A model generated the notes under the pieces. That model saw only the letters and a program-made list of their open reading frames with translations, had not been told where the DNA came from and did not search any database. Of a stretch of DNA of 64,000 nt, positions 11,130 to 22,434 are shown in pieces. Made by a program: the position numbers and the translations under genes. The DNA is from Gossypium raimondii (taxonomy: Eukaryota; Streptophyta; Magnoliopsida; Malvales; Malvaceae). Positions within the stretch are counted from its first letter, which is position 1. The number at the start of each line of letters is the position of its first letter. The stretch spans positions 61,144,705-61,208,704 of the forward strand of contig NC_068567.1 of the NCBI RefSeq assembly GCF_025698545.1, in the 5' to 3' direction.

Positions 11130-11710
11130 TGTGTTTGATCTCTTACAACTCTCTGAGAATTCTGAGCAGCAGTGCAAGTGATTATAATTTATATAAGATT
11201 GATAAGGATATCAAATCAAGCAAGGATATTTTCCAAGAGTTCTAAAATGTATTTTGGTTACCATATTTGAAGAGATCGTGTTTTTATAAAATACTATAGT
11301 AAGAAGATCCCTTCTAATTCTATTACCTTATCTGAAGTCCAATTGGAACACGATCCTAATAGCACATTTTGATCACATTAGCTGGAGAATTACAAGTCTG
11401 CAATTGCCTAATTAAAGAAGACTTATTGGTTTGATTAAGTGTGAATTGATAAGAACACTTATCTTGTTCATTGAAAACAACTTATTTTTAGTGTAAAAGT
11501 ACTTGTAAACAAATTGTTTTATGTTCACATTATAGAAACGAGGTTGTAATTTGACAAATGAGTTAAACTTAAACCATATCTTATATTGTTGATATATAGT
11601 GCATTACTCTTTGGACAAAATCCATGCAAATGTAGGAGGGTTTCGAACTGATAATCAATTCTTGTATCATTCTCTACTCTTTACTATTTCAGTTGTTTCT
11701 TTAGTTGCAA
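11130..11710 (+). mobile_element. Copia-type LTR fragment (fossil)
   Basis: The stretch ends with words typical of Copia LTRs (TATAGTGCATTACTCTTTGGAC, then TTTCGAACTGATAATCAATTC). Its part at about 11460-11630 resembles 43260-43444. Only LTR-like sequence is seen. Old and incomplete. Confidence 0.45.
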
Positions 11711-12172
11711 ATTGACGTATAATTGACAAACAACTCAACACTAACATTGCTTATTTGTAAACTTATATAATATAGTAAATTATATCATGTCAACTATTAA
11801 ATTTTTAGTTAAAGGTTAAATTTTTAATTTCATGTATTTTTAAGGGACTTTTAATGAGACACCAATGTATGATTATCATTGCCCATAGAGACACCATTAG
11901 ATCCATGATACTCGGCTATGTGGTTTTGTAGTAATGTGATAGGTGGCATTATAGCCTAGATCCCAGGGGTTGGCATTGGATTGTTGAGCAGTTACATAAT
12001 TGGCTTGAGCCTAAAAAATAATCATGACATGTGAGCAACATATGTTGGCAGTGTGCCAGGCATGTTTGCAAAGCTAACATATAATAAAATTAGGTAAGCC
12101 TTATAGGTTGGTGTCTCGCCAATTTTACAAACAATTACTTTAGCACCACAATTAAGTGGTGGTGTTGTTAGG

Positions 12173-13370
12173 TAGGGGTGAGTATTCGATCGAATCGAAT
12201 CGAATCGAATCAAATCGAAAATTTTCGAGTTAATCGAGTTTTCGAATCTCATTTTATCATCCTAACTTTATTTGAAGTTTTCTCGAATCGAGTGAGATGG
12301 AATTTGAATCGAATCGAATCGAATATATTTGTTCGAGTTAAATTTTAAAAAATAATTTTGGGTCCTTGTAACCATTGTCACCCATCGTAATAAAATTTGT
12401 CCACCTTAATCAAATTTTTTATTAACTTTCATCACTTCATAATTTATTTATTAATTTTTTATATATTGGTTAGCTTCTTTGCTTGCTTAGTTGTTTCAAT
12501 TATCTTCAGATTCTTATCACTATGTATTTTAGAATTAAAAATATATTAAATGTAAAAATATGATTTTTTAATAAAAGTTATTTTAAAAATAAAATGTGAA
12601 ATTGATACCAATATAAAATTTTAACACGAATATTTTATGGCATAATTAATAATTCAATTTTAATATAAATATTCAATATGACTAAACAGTTCAATAATAT
12701 AAATAATATAAAATGTGAAATTTAATTTAATTTAATAATATAAATAGTAGATATAAATAAAATTATTACTATTTATGTTTAGTGATTTTTTTGGATAATT
12801 TTGATTTTTTATTTGAGAGTAAAGGGTGAGAAGTAAAAGTTTAGGGGAAAAATAAAAAAGTTTTAGGGACTAAAAGTTTGAGGGAAAGTAAATAGGAGGG
12901 AAAATATTAAAAAAAATTGGAGGGGGGAGGGTTTGGGATAGATGGGAGGTGGGATGTGAAGGGAATAAAGGTTTTAGGGGAAAAGTGGGAGAGAGTAAAA
13001 ATTTTGGGGGAAAATAAAAGGTTTTGAGGGTTTTTAGGAGTAAAATTTTGAGAAAAAATAAATGGGAGAGTAAAATTTTGGTGGGAAATGGATTTTGGGT
13101 AGATTGGGGGGTTGGGAGGGGAGGGGAGTAAAAGTTTTGGGGGAAAAGTGGGAAGGAGTAAAAGTTTTGAGGGAAAAGTAAAAAGGTTTGGGAGTTTGGG
13201 ATAAAAATGTAAAATATTATAGTTTGATATTCGAATTCGAAAACTCAACTCGATTCGAACTCGAAATTCGAAAAAAATATTCGAGTTGATTCGAATAACT
13301 CGATTCGTTAAACTCGAAATTCGAATTTTTTTCGATTTTTTCGAGTCGAATCGAGTTTTGCTCACCCCTA
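12173..13370. mobile_element. hAT-type MITE with tcgaatcgaa array and G-rich core
   Basis: 1198 bases. The ends TAGGGGTGAG and CTCACCCCTA are inverted, flanked by a perfect 8-bp duplication TTGTTAGG (12165-12172 and 13371-13378). Subterminal arrays of 'tcgaatcgaa' (left) and 'attcgagttgattcg' (right) flank a core whose right half (about 12830-13205) is strongly purine-biased on the plus strand and repeats 'gagtaaaagttttgggggaaaagt'-like words. It inserted into the Copia fossil, so it is younger than that. No transposase is visible. Confidence 0.9.
12922..13126 (+). other. Cluster of G-quadruplex motifs
   Basis: At 13106-13126 four G-runs of 6, 3, 4 and 4 bases are separated by loops of 2, 1 and 1 bases, a canonical quadruplex motif. 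A second candidate at 12922-12946 has runs of 6, 3, 3 and 3. Both lie on the plus strand within the MITE at 12173-13370. Confidence 0.75.
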
Positions 13371-14134
13371 TTGTTAGGGGCAACACATGTGATTGTTGTT
13401 GTTCCATTAGTCGCGCATGGCAATTGCAACAATGTTTAGGCTTGGATTTCTTTATTACTCGTGTTTAAAGAAAACTTCATGATCAATTAGTTTGTCATAA
13501 AAGTCTTCATATGAGATAGTATTATCGTTGGTGCATTTTACAATTGATATTTCACTATACTCAAAGCAGTAGCCACAAATAGGACAAACACGATGCAAAT
13601 AGTTGACCATGTGAAGTCTCTTCTCTATGAAGTAGGCTAGTTTATCTCAAAGTTTGAAGACCCAAGTTTGTGACTTTTTATCAAAGGCGGTGTAGAGGAA
13701 CTCCCAAGCTCAATTGGTGAAGTTGCCATTGGCAATTGTGGATTTTATTGTTGGGTTAATGGACGCCATTAAGGCATTTTGGATAAATTGGTCTTGATGA
13801 AATCAAATGGTATGAATTTATTTGTTGACGGTCATGAATAATGGTTAAAGGATGGTTTAGAACCATCGAGATGGTCGAAGAGATCATGGCCATGCATAAG
13901 CTTTAAAAATTATGCATTGAATGTCAAGAAATCGATACTTTCGATTCATTTTATGAGGGGTTAGTAGGTAAGGTTGAATTGTATCACCATAGTGGGGCCA
14001 CTAATATCAATGTGATGAAAGTATTGGTGGAGGCTACTTAGTATAGTAGCTTTTAGAGAGACTTGTTTAAGTGTGAGGTCGTGGGAACAAATTAAATCAA
14101 ACTTTGGCGAATTTTGATAGCTCTGATACCATAT

Positions 14135-15195
14135 AAATATAATGATAAGGAATAAAATGTTGATAATCTTGATTAATTTACTATAAGTTTTTAAATACAA
14201 AACAATAACAACAAACTAATAATTATTTTCATAAGATTATCTTATAATATGGGAACATTTTTTTAAAAACAGAAAACAGCTTAATAAAACGAAATCAAAC
14301 AATTAACAAAAATTAAAGAGACTGAGCAACTCAATATGATTCTCTTATAATATTTTTTTATATATAATCACTTTCAATCGAATGGTATAATTATGATTTT
14401 AGCCACCCTACCATGTTGAAATTTAATATTTAATCTCACTACCATAATCTGACATAATGTGGTCCTTCTATAATTGATTGAATCATAAGTGGAGTGACAA
14501 AAAACTTATATTCAAGTCTTTAGCTGATACCAATCTCGAATTCAGTCCTTAACCAACCCTTACTATTTACCCCTTGTAGAAAAATGGTCCCTCTATTTTT
14601 ATAATATTATTTGCATGTCTAAGTTAATAACAATGATTGTTGTTGTCTTTAGCAATGACGTTATTTTTTACTATTATTCAGTATATTTAGTGTTACGTAA
14701 AAATCTAATTAATCATGTTCAACTAATAATAAATTTACATGTCACCAGAATGCTTCAAATTACTTTCTTAAGTCATTTCGTTACTAATAATTAGACTTAG
14801 TAATAACATTATAAAAATACAGACCAAATTGCATCAAATTTAAGCAAAGGGATCAAATCTCAAATTTCAGACCAATAGAGGACTAAAGTCAGAATTAGAC
14901 CCATACAAATATAGCTCACCCAACAGGCTTAGCTCCAATTGAAGAAAAAAAGGTAAAAGTTTAGGGTTTACTTAGACCTATGGGCCACCTTTTACCCAAT
15001 ATAGGAAAAAGCTCAAAGAAGCTTATGGTGATCCAAAAAAAAAAAAAAAAAGAACGGAATTGATCCATGATCCATAATTGTTTTCACTATCAATTTTGTT
15101 TGGGTTCTTTATATGAAGGCCAATTGCTTCAGCTTCTACAGTTGAAACTGAGATTCCTTTGTAGTTTGGTTTACTAATTAAACAAAAAAAGGGAA
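14135..15195. other. Spacer and promoter region of the CTD phosphatase gene
   Basis: No gene seen. The first part probably holds eroded Copia LTR. About 14400-14900 is the common 'agtccctatatttt' type of AT-rich repeat. The last 200 bases before the ATG at 15196 (with an A-run at 15037-15051) are the likely promoter and 5' leader; no certain TATA box was chosen. Confidence 0.4.
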
Positions 15196-17551
15196 ATGGC
15201 CGCCGACGCCGCTGCCACTGCATCGTCTTTGGTGACGGAGGAGGAGCTGACCTTGACAGTAAAATGGAGCGGGAAAGAGTACACGGTTCGAGTTTGTGGA
15301 GATGACTCAGTAGCCGAGTTGAAACGAAGGATCTGTGAAGTGACGAACGTTTTACCCCAAAGGCAAAAGCTTCTTTACCCTAAGATCGGAAATAAGCTCT
15401 CCGATGACTCCCTTTTGCTCTCTCAGATCCCCCTTAAGTCTTCTCTTAAGATGACCATGATTGGGTACTCTCTCTAATTTGGGTTCTATTGTTTTTAGAA
15501 TGCCATTTTATGGGAATTTTTAGCTGTTTTGAACTATTAAATTCTTATAATTTTAGTTTCTTTGAAACATGTCGTTGTAGAAAATCATTAATCCTTGCAT
15601 TGATGAATGTGGCTTTATATGATGGTATAAATAATATTAATTTCAATTGTTCTTCTTGTTGTTGTTATGAATATGTAGAACTGTTGAAGGTGATATAATC
15701 GTCGATCCGGTCGAGGCACCGGAGATTATCGATGATTTTGAACTCGGGCAAGATGAAGCTGTTGATATTAAAGATAAAGAGGTTAACAAGCAGAAATTGA
15801 AGAGACGTATAGATCAATACAAGGTTAGAATCTCTTCTTTTCATACATCATGTATATGAACCTTGTCGATATGCTTCGTGTGTTCCTCGGTCATTGTTCT
15901 TGGGTTGTTTATGTTTGCAATGTCTAAAGTGTTCGACCTTTTATGTAATTCGTATGTTGTTTATGGTGGTAGAAAGTGTTTGAGCTAAGATTGTGAAAGA
16001 ACGATAATACGAAATTTGCATAGGTGAATTGAAAAGGTTGTCATACATTGTTAGGTTTAATTCTGTTGAGGGGTTTGGTATAACCCTCTTATTATCATTG
16101 CATTTCACTAATCATGGTTGTACATATGTATTACTCGAGACCGAGTAGTTATGAACCCTAAACCCTATATTGCATCTTTTTAAACACTCTTCTTTGCATA
16201 AAAGTTAATGATTTGTTCTTGTCTTGTTTACATCCAAAGTGTTGATTGTGAAAGATCGATAATACGAAATTTGCTTTGGTGAATTGAAAAAGTTATCATA
16301 CATTGTTAGGTTTGATTCTATTGAGGGTTTAGTATAACTCCTCTTATTATAATTGCGGTTTCACTAATCATGGTTGTGTGTATGTATTGCTCATTTACTT
16401 GAGACCAAGTAGTTAGCAACCCTAAACCCTTTATTGTGTCATTTTAAACACTCTTCTTTGCATACAAGTTAATGATTTGTTCTCGTCTTGTTTACATCTA
16501 GATCGAACTAAAAGCTCCGTGCCGTAAAGGAAAGAAACTGCTTGTTTTGGATATAGACTACACTTTATTCGATCATCGATCGTCTGCTGAGAATCCACTT
16601 CAACTTATGCGGCCTTGTAAGTCTACTGTCTTTTTATTTGAATTTATATGTTCAGTATGTTTTTGGTAGGTGCTAATGCTGAAGATAACCTTTTTTTCTT
16701 TTGGCAGATCTTCATGAGTTTCTAACAGCTGCTTATGCAGAGTACGATATTATGATTTGGTCTGCGACCAGGTGAGTCATTTTCCCATAGCCATCTTAAA
16801 TTTTATCATCAACCCGTAGCTTACACGAGTATGTTAGTTTACTTTCTCAGTCTTTTTTCATGTTTTGAAGAGTCATATTCCCATAGCCGTTTTTGGATAT
16901 GCATTTGATACAAATGTTGGACAGTTATTACAAGAAAAAACGAAGAATTTGAACAACATAAAGATGCATGTTGTAAATTTCCTTTGCATATAGTCTGGCT
17001 TTCTCGGGTTTCTAAAGCTAAATTTGTATCTCTCTCCAGCATGAAATGGGTTGAATTGAAGATGGGACAACTCGGGGTACTAAATAACCCGAACTACAAA
17101 ATTACGGCCCTTCTAGACCATTTAGCCATGATCACTGTTCAATCGGATTCTCGTGGACTCTTTGATTGCAAACCACTTGGTTTAATTTGGGCAAAGTTTC
17201 CTGAGGTACATAAAAAAACCAAAGTTGCTCTTGTTTTTGCCTCATTAGATTGGTATGCCCAAACGAAAATCGCTGACTGATGTATGGTTTCTTTTATGTA
17301 TTCAGTTTTACAGTTCGAAAAACACTATAATGTTTGACGATCTCCGAAGAAATTTCGTGATGAACCCGCAGAACGGTTTGACAATTAAGCCATTCCGAAA
17401 AGCTCATGCCAACCGAGACACCGATCAAGAGCTTGTAAAACTCACTCGATACTTGTTAGCCATTGCAGAACTCGATGACTTGAGTGCTCTTGATCATAGT
17501 AATTGGCAGTTATTCACCGACGACAATGTCAAAAGACGCAGGCATGCGTGA
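15196..17551 (+). CDS. UBLCP1: Ubiquitin-like domain-containing CTD phosphatase (UBLCP1 type)
   Basis: Six exons: 15196-15464, 15679-15823, 16502-16616, 16708-16771, 17040-17205, 17306-17551, all with GT-AG introns, joining in frame to 334 residues. An N-terminal ubiquitin-like domain (about 18-90, [14 protein letters not shown]) precedes an FCP1/SCP-type HAD phosphatase domain. The catalytic DxDxT motif is DIDYT (Asp155, Asp157, Thr159), WSATS (194-198) is the second HAD motif, and FDDLRRNF (263-270) supplies the distal acidic pair. Animal UBLCP1 is a nuclear phosphatase that binds and dephosphorylates the 26S proteasome; plant homologues share this layout and length, so the same role is inferred. 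The ATG follows a pyrimidine-poor leader and starts the only frame leading into the domain. Intron 2 contains an internal tandem duplication (15990-16501). The 3' flank runs to about 17850. Confidence 0.93.
15990..16501 (+). repeat. Tandem duplication inside intron 2 of UBLCP1
   Basis: Two units of about 256 bases (about 15990-16245 and 16246-16501) share GATAATACGAAATTTGC, TCATACATTGTTAGGTTT, TCACTAATCATGGTTGT and CTTGTTTACATC. The second unit ends in the real splice acceptor (ACATCTAG at 16494-16501). The equivalent point in the first unit reads ACATCCAAAG, so a ghost of the acceptor lies about 257 bases upstream. Confidence 0.88.
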
Positions 17552-18611
17552 CCGACATTGCCAAGCACAGAAGTTTAATGTGTTAATAATAATGTTCACT
17601 TTTTAAGGTAAATACTATTATCTGGCACCATTTCTGCAAAACCTTACGTTTCTTCCCCTTCTAGGTATAAATAACCGTTGCTTCGAGCGCGCAAGGTTTC
17701 TTAACATCCCTAACAGATGTCCCCATCTTTTTCAGGGGTCACGAGCATCTGAGCAGTGACACCAGTAAATGCTAGCCGTTGGTACTCCTCGACGAAGGCG
17801 TAACGGCAACTTGAGCTCATGGATTTCAATTTATTAGGCATTAATCCCTCTTTTCCATACATATATATATGTATATATGTATGTATAACGTCTTTTCTTT
17901 GTTAAGAAACCCTAAACTGGATCAATCGTTATTACTCAATTTAACCTATGGCAGTTTGAGTAAGTGGCTTGTTTTTATTAATGTATCCTTAGCTGAACTT
18001 AGTTGTGATTGCAGTCCAATTTTAATCGGTTATGAAAGGAAAAGGATAAATATCATGAAATTTGATCTAATATGTATTGTGATTCATGATTTTATACAGG
18101 AAATTTTGATGTATTTTATACATAAACCGTTATACTAAATTCTAAATTCAATATGAAAATAAATGTATGTATTTATTTCGTTAAATGTATATAATTGAAT
18201 CAAAATTAAAGTTTCATGAATTATAATTTAAATTTTAAGTATATAACTATATTAAATTAAAGTTCATGTATCAAATTACTAAAGTTAAAGTATAAATTTA
18301 ACATTTATCCAAGAAAAGTTACAATATTGAACTGTAAATTCAAAAAGAGAATTTGATTTAATTCGGATAATAATTTTTATCTTGTAAACACTAAAATCGA
18401 TTATTTTTGGATCCTACCTTAACCTATTAAAAAAAAGCTAAACTCCTTTTAAGTATTTCTAAAATGAATTAAATATTGGTTAACTTTTGTCATAATTGAA
18501 AAAATATATAGTCAATTATAATAAAAAAATTGGTTAACTTTTGTCATATCGTTAATTCTGTGAGATTGGCAGAATTAATTTAAAATATGGCACATTTTGA
18601 CATACGAATAA
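17552..18611. other. 3' flank of UBLCP1 and AT-rich spacer
   Basis: The first 300 bases are probably 3' UTR: GC-richer, with TATATATATGTATATATG at about 17862-17880. The rest is AT-rich without a recognisable gene; short reading frames at 17869-18138 have no family resemblance. Confidence 0.4.
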
Positions 18612-18620
18612 TTTAAAATA

Positions 18621-18962
18621 AAGATAAATATCAAAATTATACATTAATCTTGATTTAATGTATAATTTGATACATAAATTTTGGTTTAAAGCAATACTTT
18701 TATTGTAATTCAAATATATACATAAAATTTAGATTTGGATTCAATTGTAAACATTTAAAAGATAAAAATTAATTTATTTTATATCAGATAAATATAATCA
18801 TTTGAGTACCCAATACGTAAATGTAAAATGATGGTGTATTAATAATGATGTTAATTGCTTGTGAAAATGGAATCAAATCAACATGTCACGTATAAAAATT
18901 ACACAAAATCAAAGTTCATGTACAATATTACACGTTGGACCAAAGATTTTGAACTTTATCCC
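18621..18962. mobile_element. MULE-type MITE, family C, copy 1
   Basis: 342 bases flanked by a perfect 9-bp duplication TTTAAAATA (18612-18620 and 18963-18971). The ends are degenerate inverted repeats (AAGATAAATATCAAAATTA and GATTTTGAACTTTATCCC). It is homologous to 60116-60448, which has its own different 9-bp duplication. Nine-base duplications point to Mutator-like elements. Confidence 0.82.
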
Positions 18963-18971
18963 TTTAAAATA

Positions 18972-19344
18972 TTTTATTTGTAGGTACGCTTATACCATTG
19001 TAACTTAAGCAGTTAAATTTAACCCAAGGCTCATTTTCGAGCTTTCGTGCTGCAGTCCGCTCTATAGAGCACTTCTACAAGCAAATTACTATATATAGGA
19101 GAACTACTCAATCACAAGAGCATAAAACATACAATTTCAAACATCAAAATCTTTTAAGAATCTATGATAAAAAAGGACTAAATCACCATGCATGAAAAAC
19201 ACAGAGTTCAATACAGTGTTATTTCGAGTTCACCATTTTTACTCCGATTATTTTCTTCAAACATAGAGAAAATATGTCGAAAAAACCCGAACAATCTCTA
19301 CTAAAATAGAGGTTCAAAAACTTACTATTGTCGTCTTTATAAGG
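18972..19344. other. 3' flank of the L30 gene
   Basis: No gene seen. It presumably includes the 3' UTR of the minus-strand ribosomal protein gene. Confidence 0.4.
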
Positions 19345-19761
19345 CTACTTAGTGGAGTCAGTTGCAGAAGCCAGTAGATGATTAATAACGATAGGGGGAC
19401 GTAGAGCTCGGTGTTTGGCTTCGTTCTCTTTGCGTGCCTTGAACATTTCTTCTGTCTCAACCACAACCAATCTTTTCACCTACGCATAAAATGCCTCAGA
19501 TAAAAATCCCTAAACTCGGAAAAGAAAACAAAAGGAAAAAAATCAGATAAGGGGTCTATATAGCAATACCTGCTGTAGCATTCCCCGGACGGTGGGAGTG
19601 TTCCAACGCATGACAGTGCGGTTACATTTACGTAACCTTAGTGCCTCTAAGGTGCGCCTATGAAGCCTTCGTGTGCCAGGAATTCCCCTCACAAGGGTTA
19701 TATAGAGGTTCGGGCTCCATGCAACAGGAACACTTGCTTTGAACTTATTGAAAGCACTCAT
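19345..19761 (-). CDS. Mitochondrial large-subunit ribosomal protein uL30m
   Basis: Two exons, 19570-19761 and 19345-19479, joined in phase 0 across a 90-base GT-AG intron, give 108 residues (MSAFNKFKASVPVAW... to ...ASATDSTK). The L30 fold signature is plain: YITLVRGIPGT, then RRLHRRTLEALRLRKCNRTV, then a PTVRGMLQQVKRLVVVET segment spanning the splice. The length and the absence of the L7-type extension match the plant nuclear-encoded mitochondrial L30 family; it would sit in the mitoribosome near the 5S/central protuberance side. No cleavable presequence is obvious, which is usual for this family. The leader is probably split by an intron that runs back towards a telo-box at 20833-20841. 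The neighbouring bZIP gene is transcribed in the same direction. Confidence 0.9.
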
Positions 19762-19819
19762 TTCTTCCTCACTGCACTAACCACAACAGAATTGATAATG
19801 ACAGAGTTCCAATTTTAAA

Positions 19820-20435
19820 TCACCATATAGAACATCATCACATTTGAAATACTTTGTATTTGCTTTAACCATTACAAGAAATCAATCATTTTTACTTAAA
19901 CAAACAGATAACATTATCAATATCGTGATGAACTTCACAAATATCCCCTATGGTATTCATTAAACCCTAAACCCTTTTTTTTTGTAACCAAGGTATCCGC
20001 CACAAGTGGCAGTGAATAATCCCTTCGCTGAAGGTGCTCTTCGAAGAGATAAATGGTTGATCATGAAACATGACCCATTCCCATGAGCGGGGATTGATCC
20101 CTCGACCACATGGTTAAGGGATGACGTGAGCAACCACCATATCATAGTTCATGATTAACTCTAAACCCTATTTTAAACCATCATCACATTTGAAATATTT
20201 GGTATTTGCTTTAACCATTACAAGTAAATCAATCATTTTTACGTAAACAAATAGATAAGATAACCAATATCATGATGAACTTCACAAATATCCTCTACTG
20301 ACTCTAGATCCTAAACCCTAAACCACTACATTTTTACTTAAACAAACAGATAAGATAATCAATATAATGATGAACTTCACAAAATATCCCCCTATGGTAT
20401 TCATGAAAACCCTAGACCCTAAATACTAAACCTTA
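19820..20435. repeat. Three-fold direct repeat upstream of the L30 gene
   Basis: Three related units (about 19869-19972, 20213-20329 and 20330-20435) share CATTTTTACTTAAACAAACAGATAA, GATGAACTTCACAAATATCC and a closing AAACCCTAAACC. A shorter word (CATCATCACATTTGAAATA) precedes the first two. The SINE at about 19973-20150 splits the array after unit 1. The array probably lies in the 5' leader intron of L30. Confidence 0.8.
19973..20150 (-). mobile_element. SINE-like insertion
   Basis: On the minus strand it opens with GATATGGTGGTTGCTCACG, has a B-box-like GTCGAGGGATCAATCCCCG about 50 bases in, and ends with GGTTACA plus a run of A. The flanks share an imperfect GGGTTTAG.GTT.AAT word, suggesting a target duplication. 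There is no coding sequence. Confidence 0.55.
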
Positions 20436-20832
20436 ATCGAACCAAACAGGCCCTAATCCACATATATGTCATACATGAACCCTCCTCCAATCATAACCTT
20501 CTTAATTACCACACATCCATCTTTAACTTTTACATCTCCACTACGGTCATTCACTAACATTCATCAATACTGTAGTTTCTAAGCACCGAGTTCCGGGGTT
20601 TCAAGTAGCAGTGGCGTAGCAATGTCTCAATAGCAGGGACGCCGTCGTAAATAAGCACTTTAACCGAAAATAACAGACATAAACCAATAACTTTTAAAAA
20701 AATTCTCCTTAAACAGAGAGAGAGTAACAAGCAGTAGGATTGAAAACAGAAAATCAAATAAAGCAGAGTGATGCAGAGGCAGAAACCAGAATTACTCGAA
20801 ATCTGATGACTCAAGTAGAAATCGATCTTCAA

Positions 20833-20841
20833 TTAGGGTTT
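20833..20841 (-). promoter_or_regulatory. Telo-box (AAACCCTAA) near the L30 leader
   Basis: AAACCCTAA on the minus strand. Telo-boxes near the transcription start are a known mark of plant ribosomal-protein and translation genes. It lies about 1.07 kb above the L30 ATG, which fits only if the leader contains an intron. Confidence 0.5.
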
Positions 20842-20849
20842 CAAGATAA

Positions 20850-22434
20850 CCTTTATTTAATTTACTGGTCCGTCGGAAATTTGAAGGCAAGAGAGGGCTT
20901 GGGTGAGGCACCGCCGCACTGGAGGAGGAGGAGAGGAATGAAAAAGAGATTTAGTGTGGACCGGGAATTTTCAAAGGAAAATCTAGGGAAAAAAGTATGG
21001 GTTAATTCACCATTTGACCCCTAAATGATATTGTTTTTTTGCTTTGGTATTTAAAATTTTTTAGGTTTTATTTTAGAGAAATTATTTTATGGACCCTCCC
21101 ACCACATCATCCATGATCTCTTTTCAATTATTTAATAATATTTCAGTAAATTTTTTTCATATAATTAACATATAATTTTGATAAATTTTTATTCTAATCC
21201 CCAAACCTTAAATCTTCATGTCGATAAAATAATTTATCCTCATTTTGACGTTCAACTATAATTTTCGTCCTATTTTAATTTAAAAAATTATTAACAAGAT
21301 GTTTAGGTAAAAATGATAAAATAGTATGATCCAAGAATTAAATCACAACTCAAGTAAAAATAATTAATATATAGTTTTATTTGGATAAAACACTAAACCA
21401 TTTCAGTACAAGTTAAAATTTATATAATTTATGATTTTATATTAAAATTTGGGTGAAGTTTTATTTCTTTTTATTTATATATTTAACAGGTTTATATATA
21501 CAATTATATAACATATAATATAATGTGTATACTTAATAATAGAAAATGCCCATCATGACTTCGGGGTAAAAAATAATAAAGTATATTTTAATATTGTAGT
21601 ATATGAATTTTTTTTTAGTAAAATTTCGACTACTATTATTAAAAAAACTTTAAATTTGATTTGACGATTATTAAATCGAACTCGAGTAATTAATCGAATC
21701 AAATTTAAACTTAAACGTTACAAAGTGATTCACAAGCTTAATCAAACTTCCCCTTTTTATTATATTGATGACCAACTCAAGCTTGGTCCCGAATTTCGAA
21801 TTGAGCTCAAGCTCATATTGGCCAACTTGATTAAAATGAGAAAATTTGCATTTTTATCTCTTTTAAAAATTAAAAATTCAATTTACATCCTTTTAGCACA
21901 GAATTTTAGCTTTGATCCTCCGAAAACTTATAGCTCCATCTTCACTCTCCCAACACAAAATTCCCAATTTGCCCCTTAACAAGTGCTATGATATGTATAT
22001 GGAAGGAAAGTAGAAGGAAGAAAAACATGGATTTTCATTAAAAGCATTGTACAAGAAATATTTTTTTTCCTACCATTTATGCATTTCATAAATAATGCAC
22101 ATCCAAACAACCTAAGGTGACTAACTCGAAAATGGAGGACATCACATTTCTGTATCATATTTAACCACTAATGAAACAGACAAGAGGGAGTTAAACACGG
22201 AACCTGTTCTTATGTTGTTGCTTTTTACCACCTCAGGTAAATCATATGCCCTGAAATCGGGTTTTTCTAGCAAGGACTTACCAGGTGCATATCGAAGATA
22301 TTCATCGGTTGAAAGAACCGAAAAAGGGAAGAATAAAGACAAGAGGGAGGGGGAGGGGGTTACCAAGAACAGGATGAACTTGGCTTTATCAGAGCACTAT
22401 GGAAAACATGGCAGTTCCGGCTAATTTTAAATGC
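20850..22434. other. Spacer between L30 and bZIP
   Basis: No gene recognised. About 20850-20960 (a GAGGAGGAGGAG stretch on plus, CTCCTCCTCC on minus) looks like the 5' end or promoter of the L30 transcript. From 21030 to 22000 it is AT-rich. About 22140-22434 is probably the bZIP 3' UTR. Confidence 0.4.

Larger units (their letters stand above)
11870..14131 (-). mobile_element. Copia internal-region fossil (primer site and gag remnant)
   Basis: At 14120-14131 the minus strand reads TGGTATCAGAGC, the initiator-tRNA primer-binding site used by many plant Copia elements. Downstream on the same strand, gag-like sequence can be followed through about 13930-13500 and again at about 12170-11870, where a zinc-knuckle/protease-junction-like stretch lies. 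A hAT-type MITE (12173-13370) is inserted in it. The copy is clearly broken in many places and old. The matching LTR would lie beyond 14135. Confidence 0.55.

Noticed and set aside
12907-13407. A 166-codon frame on the minus strand
   Set aside because: It is the complement of the G-rich MITE core, giving Pro/Phe/Leu/Ser repeats only, and it runs across the end of the element.
16150-20420. CCCTAAACCC words suggesting interstitial telomere repeats
   Set aside because: Only one or two units occur at each place, and near a ribosomal protein gene they are better read as telo-boxes or part of a local direct repeat.
20554-20832. 92-codon frame above the L30 gene
   Set aside because: No family resemblance; more likely leader or intron sequence of the L30 transcript. 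It could not be fully excluded.
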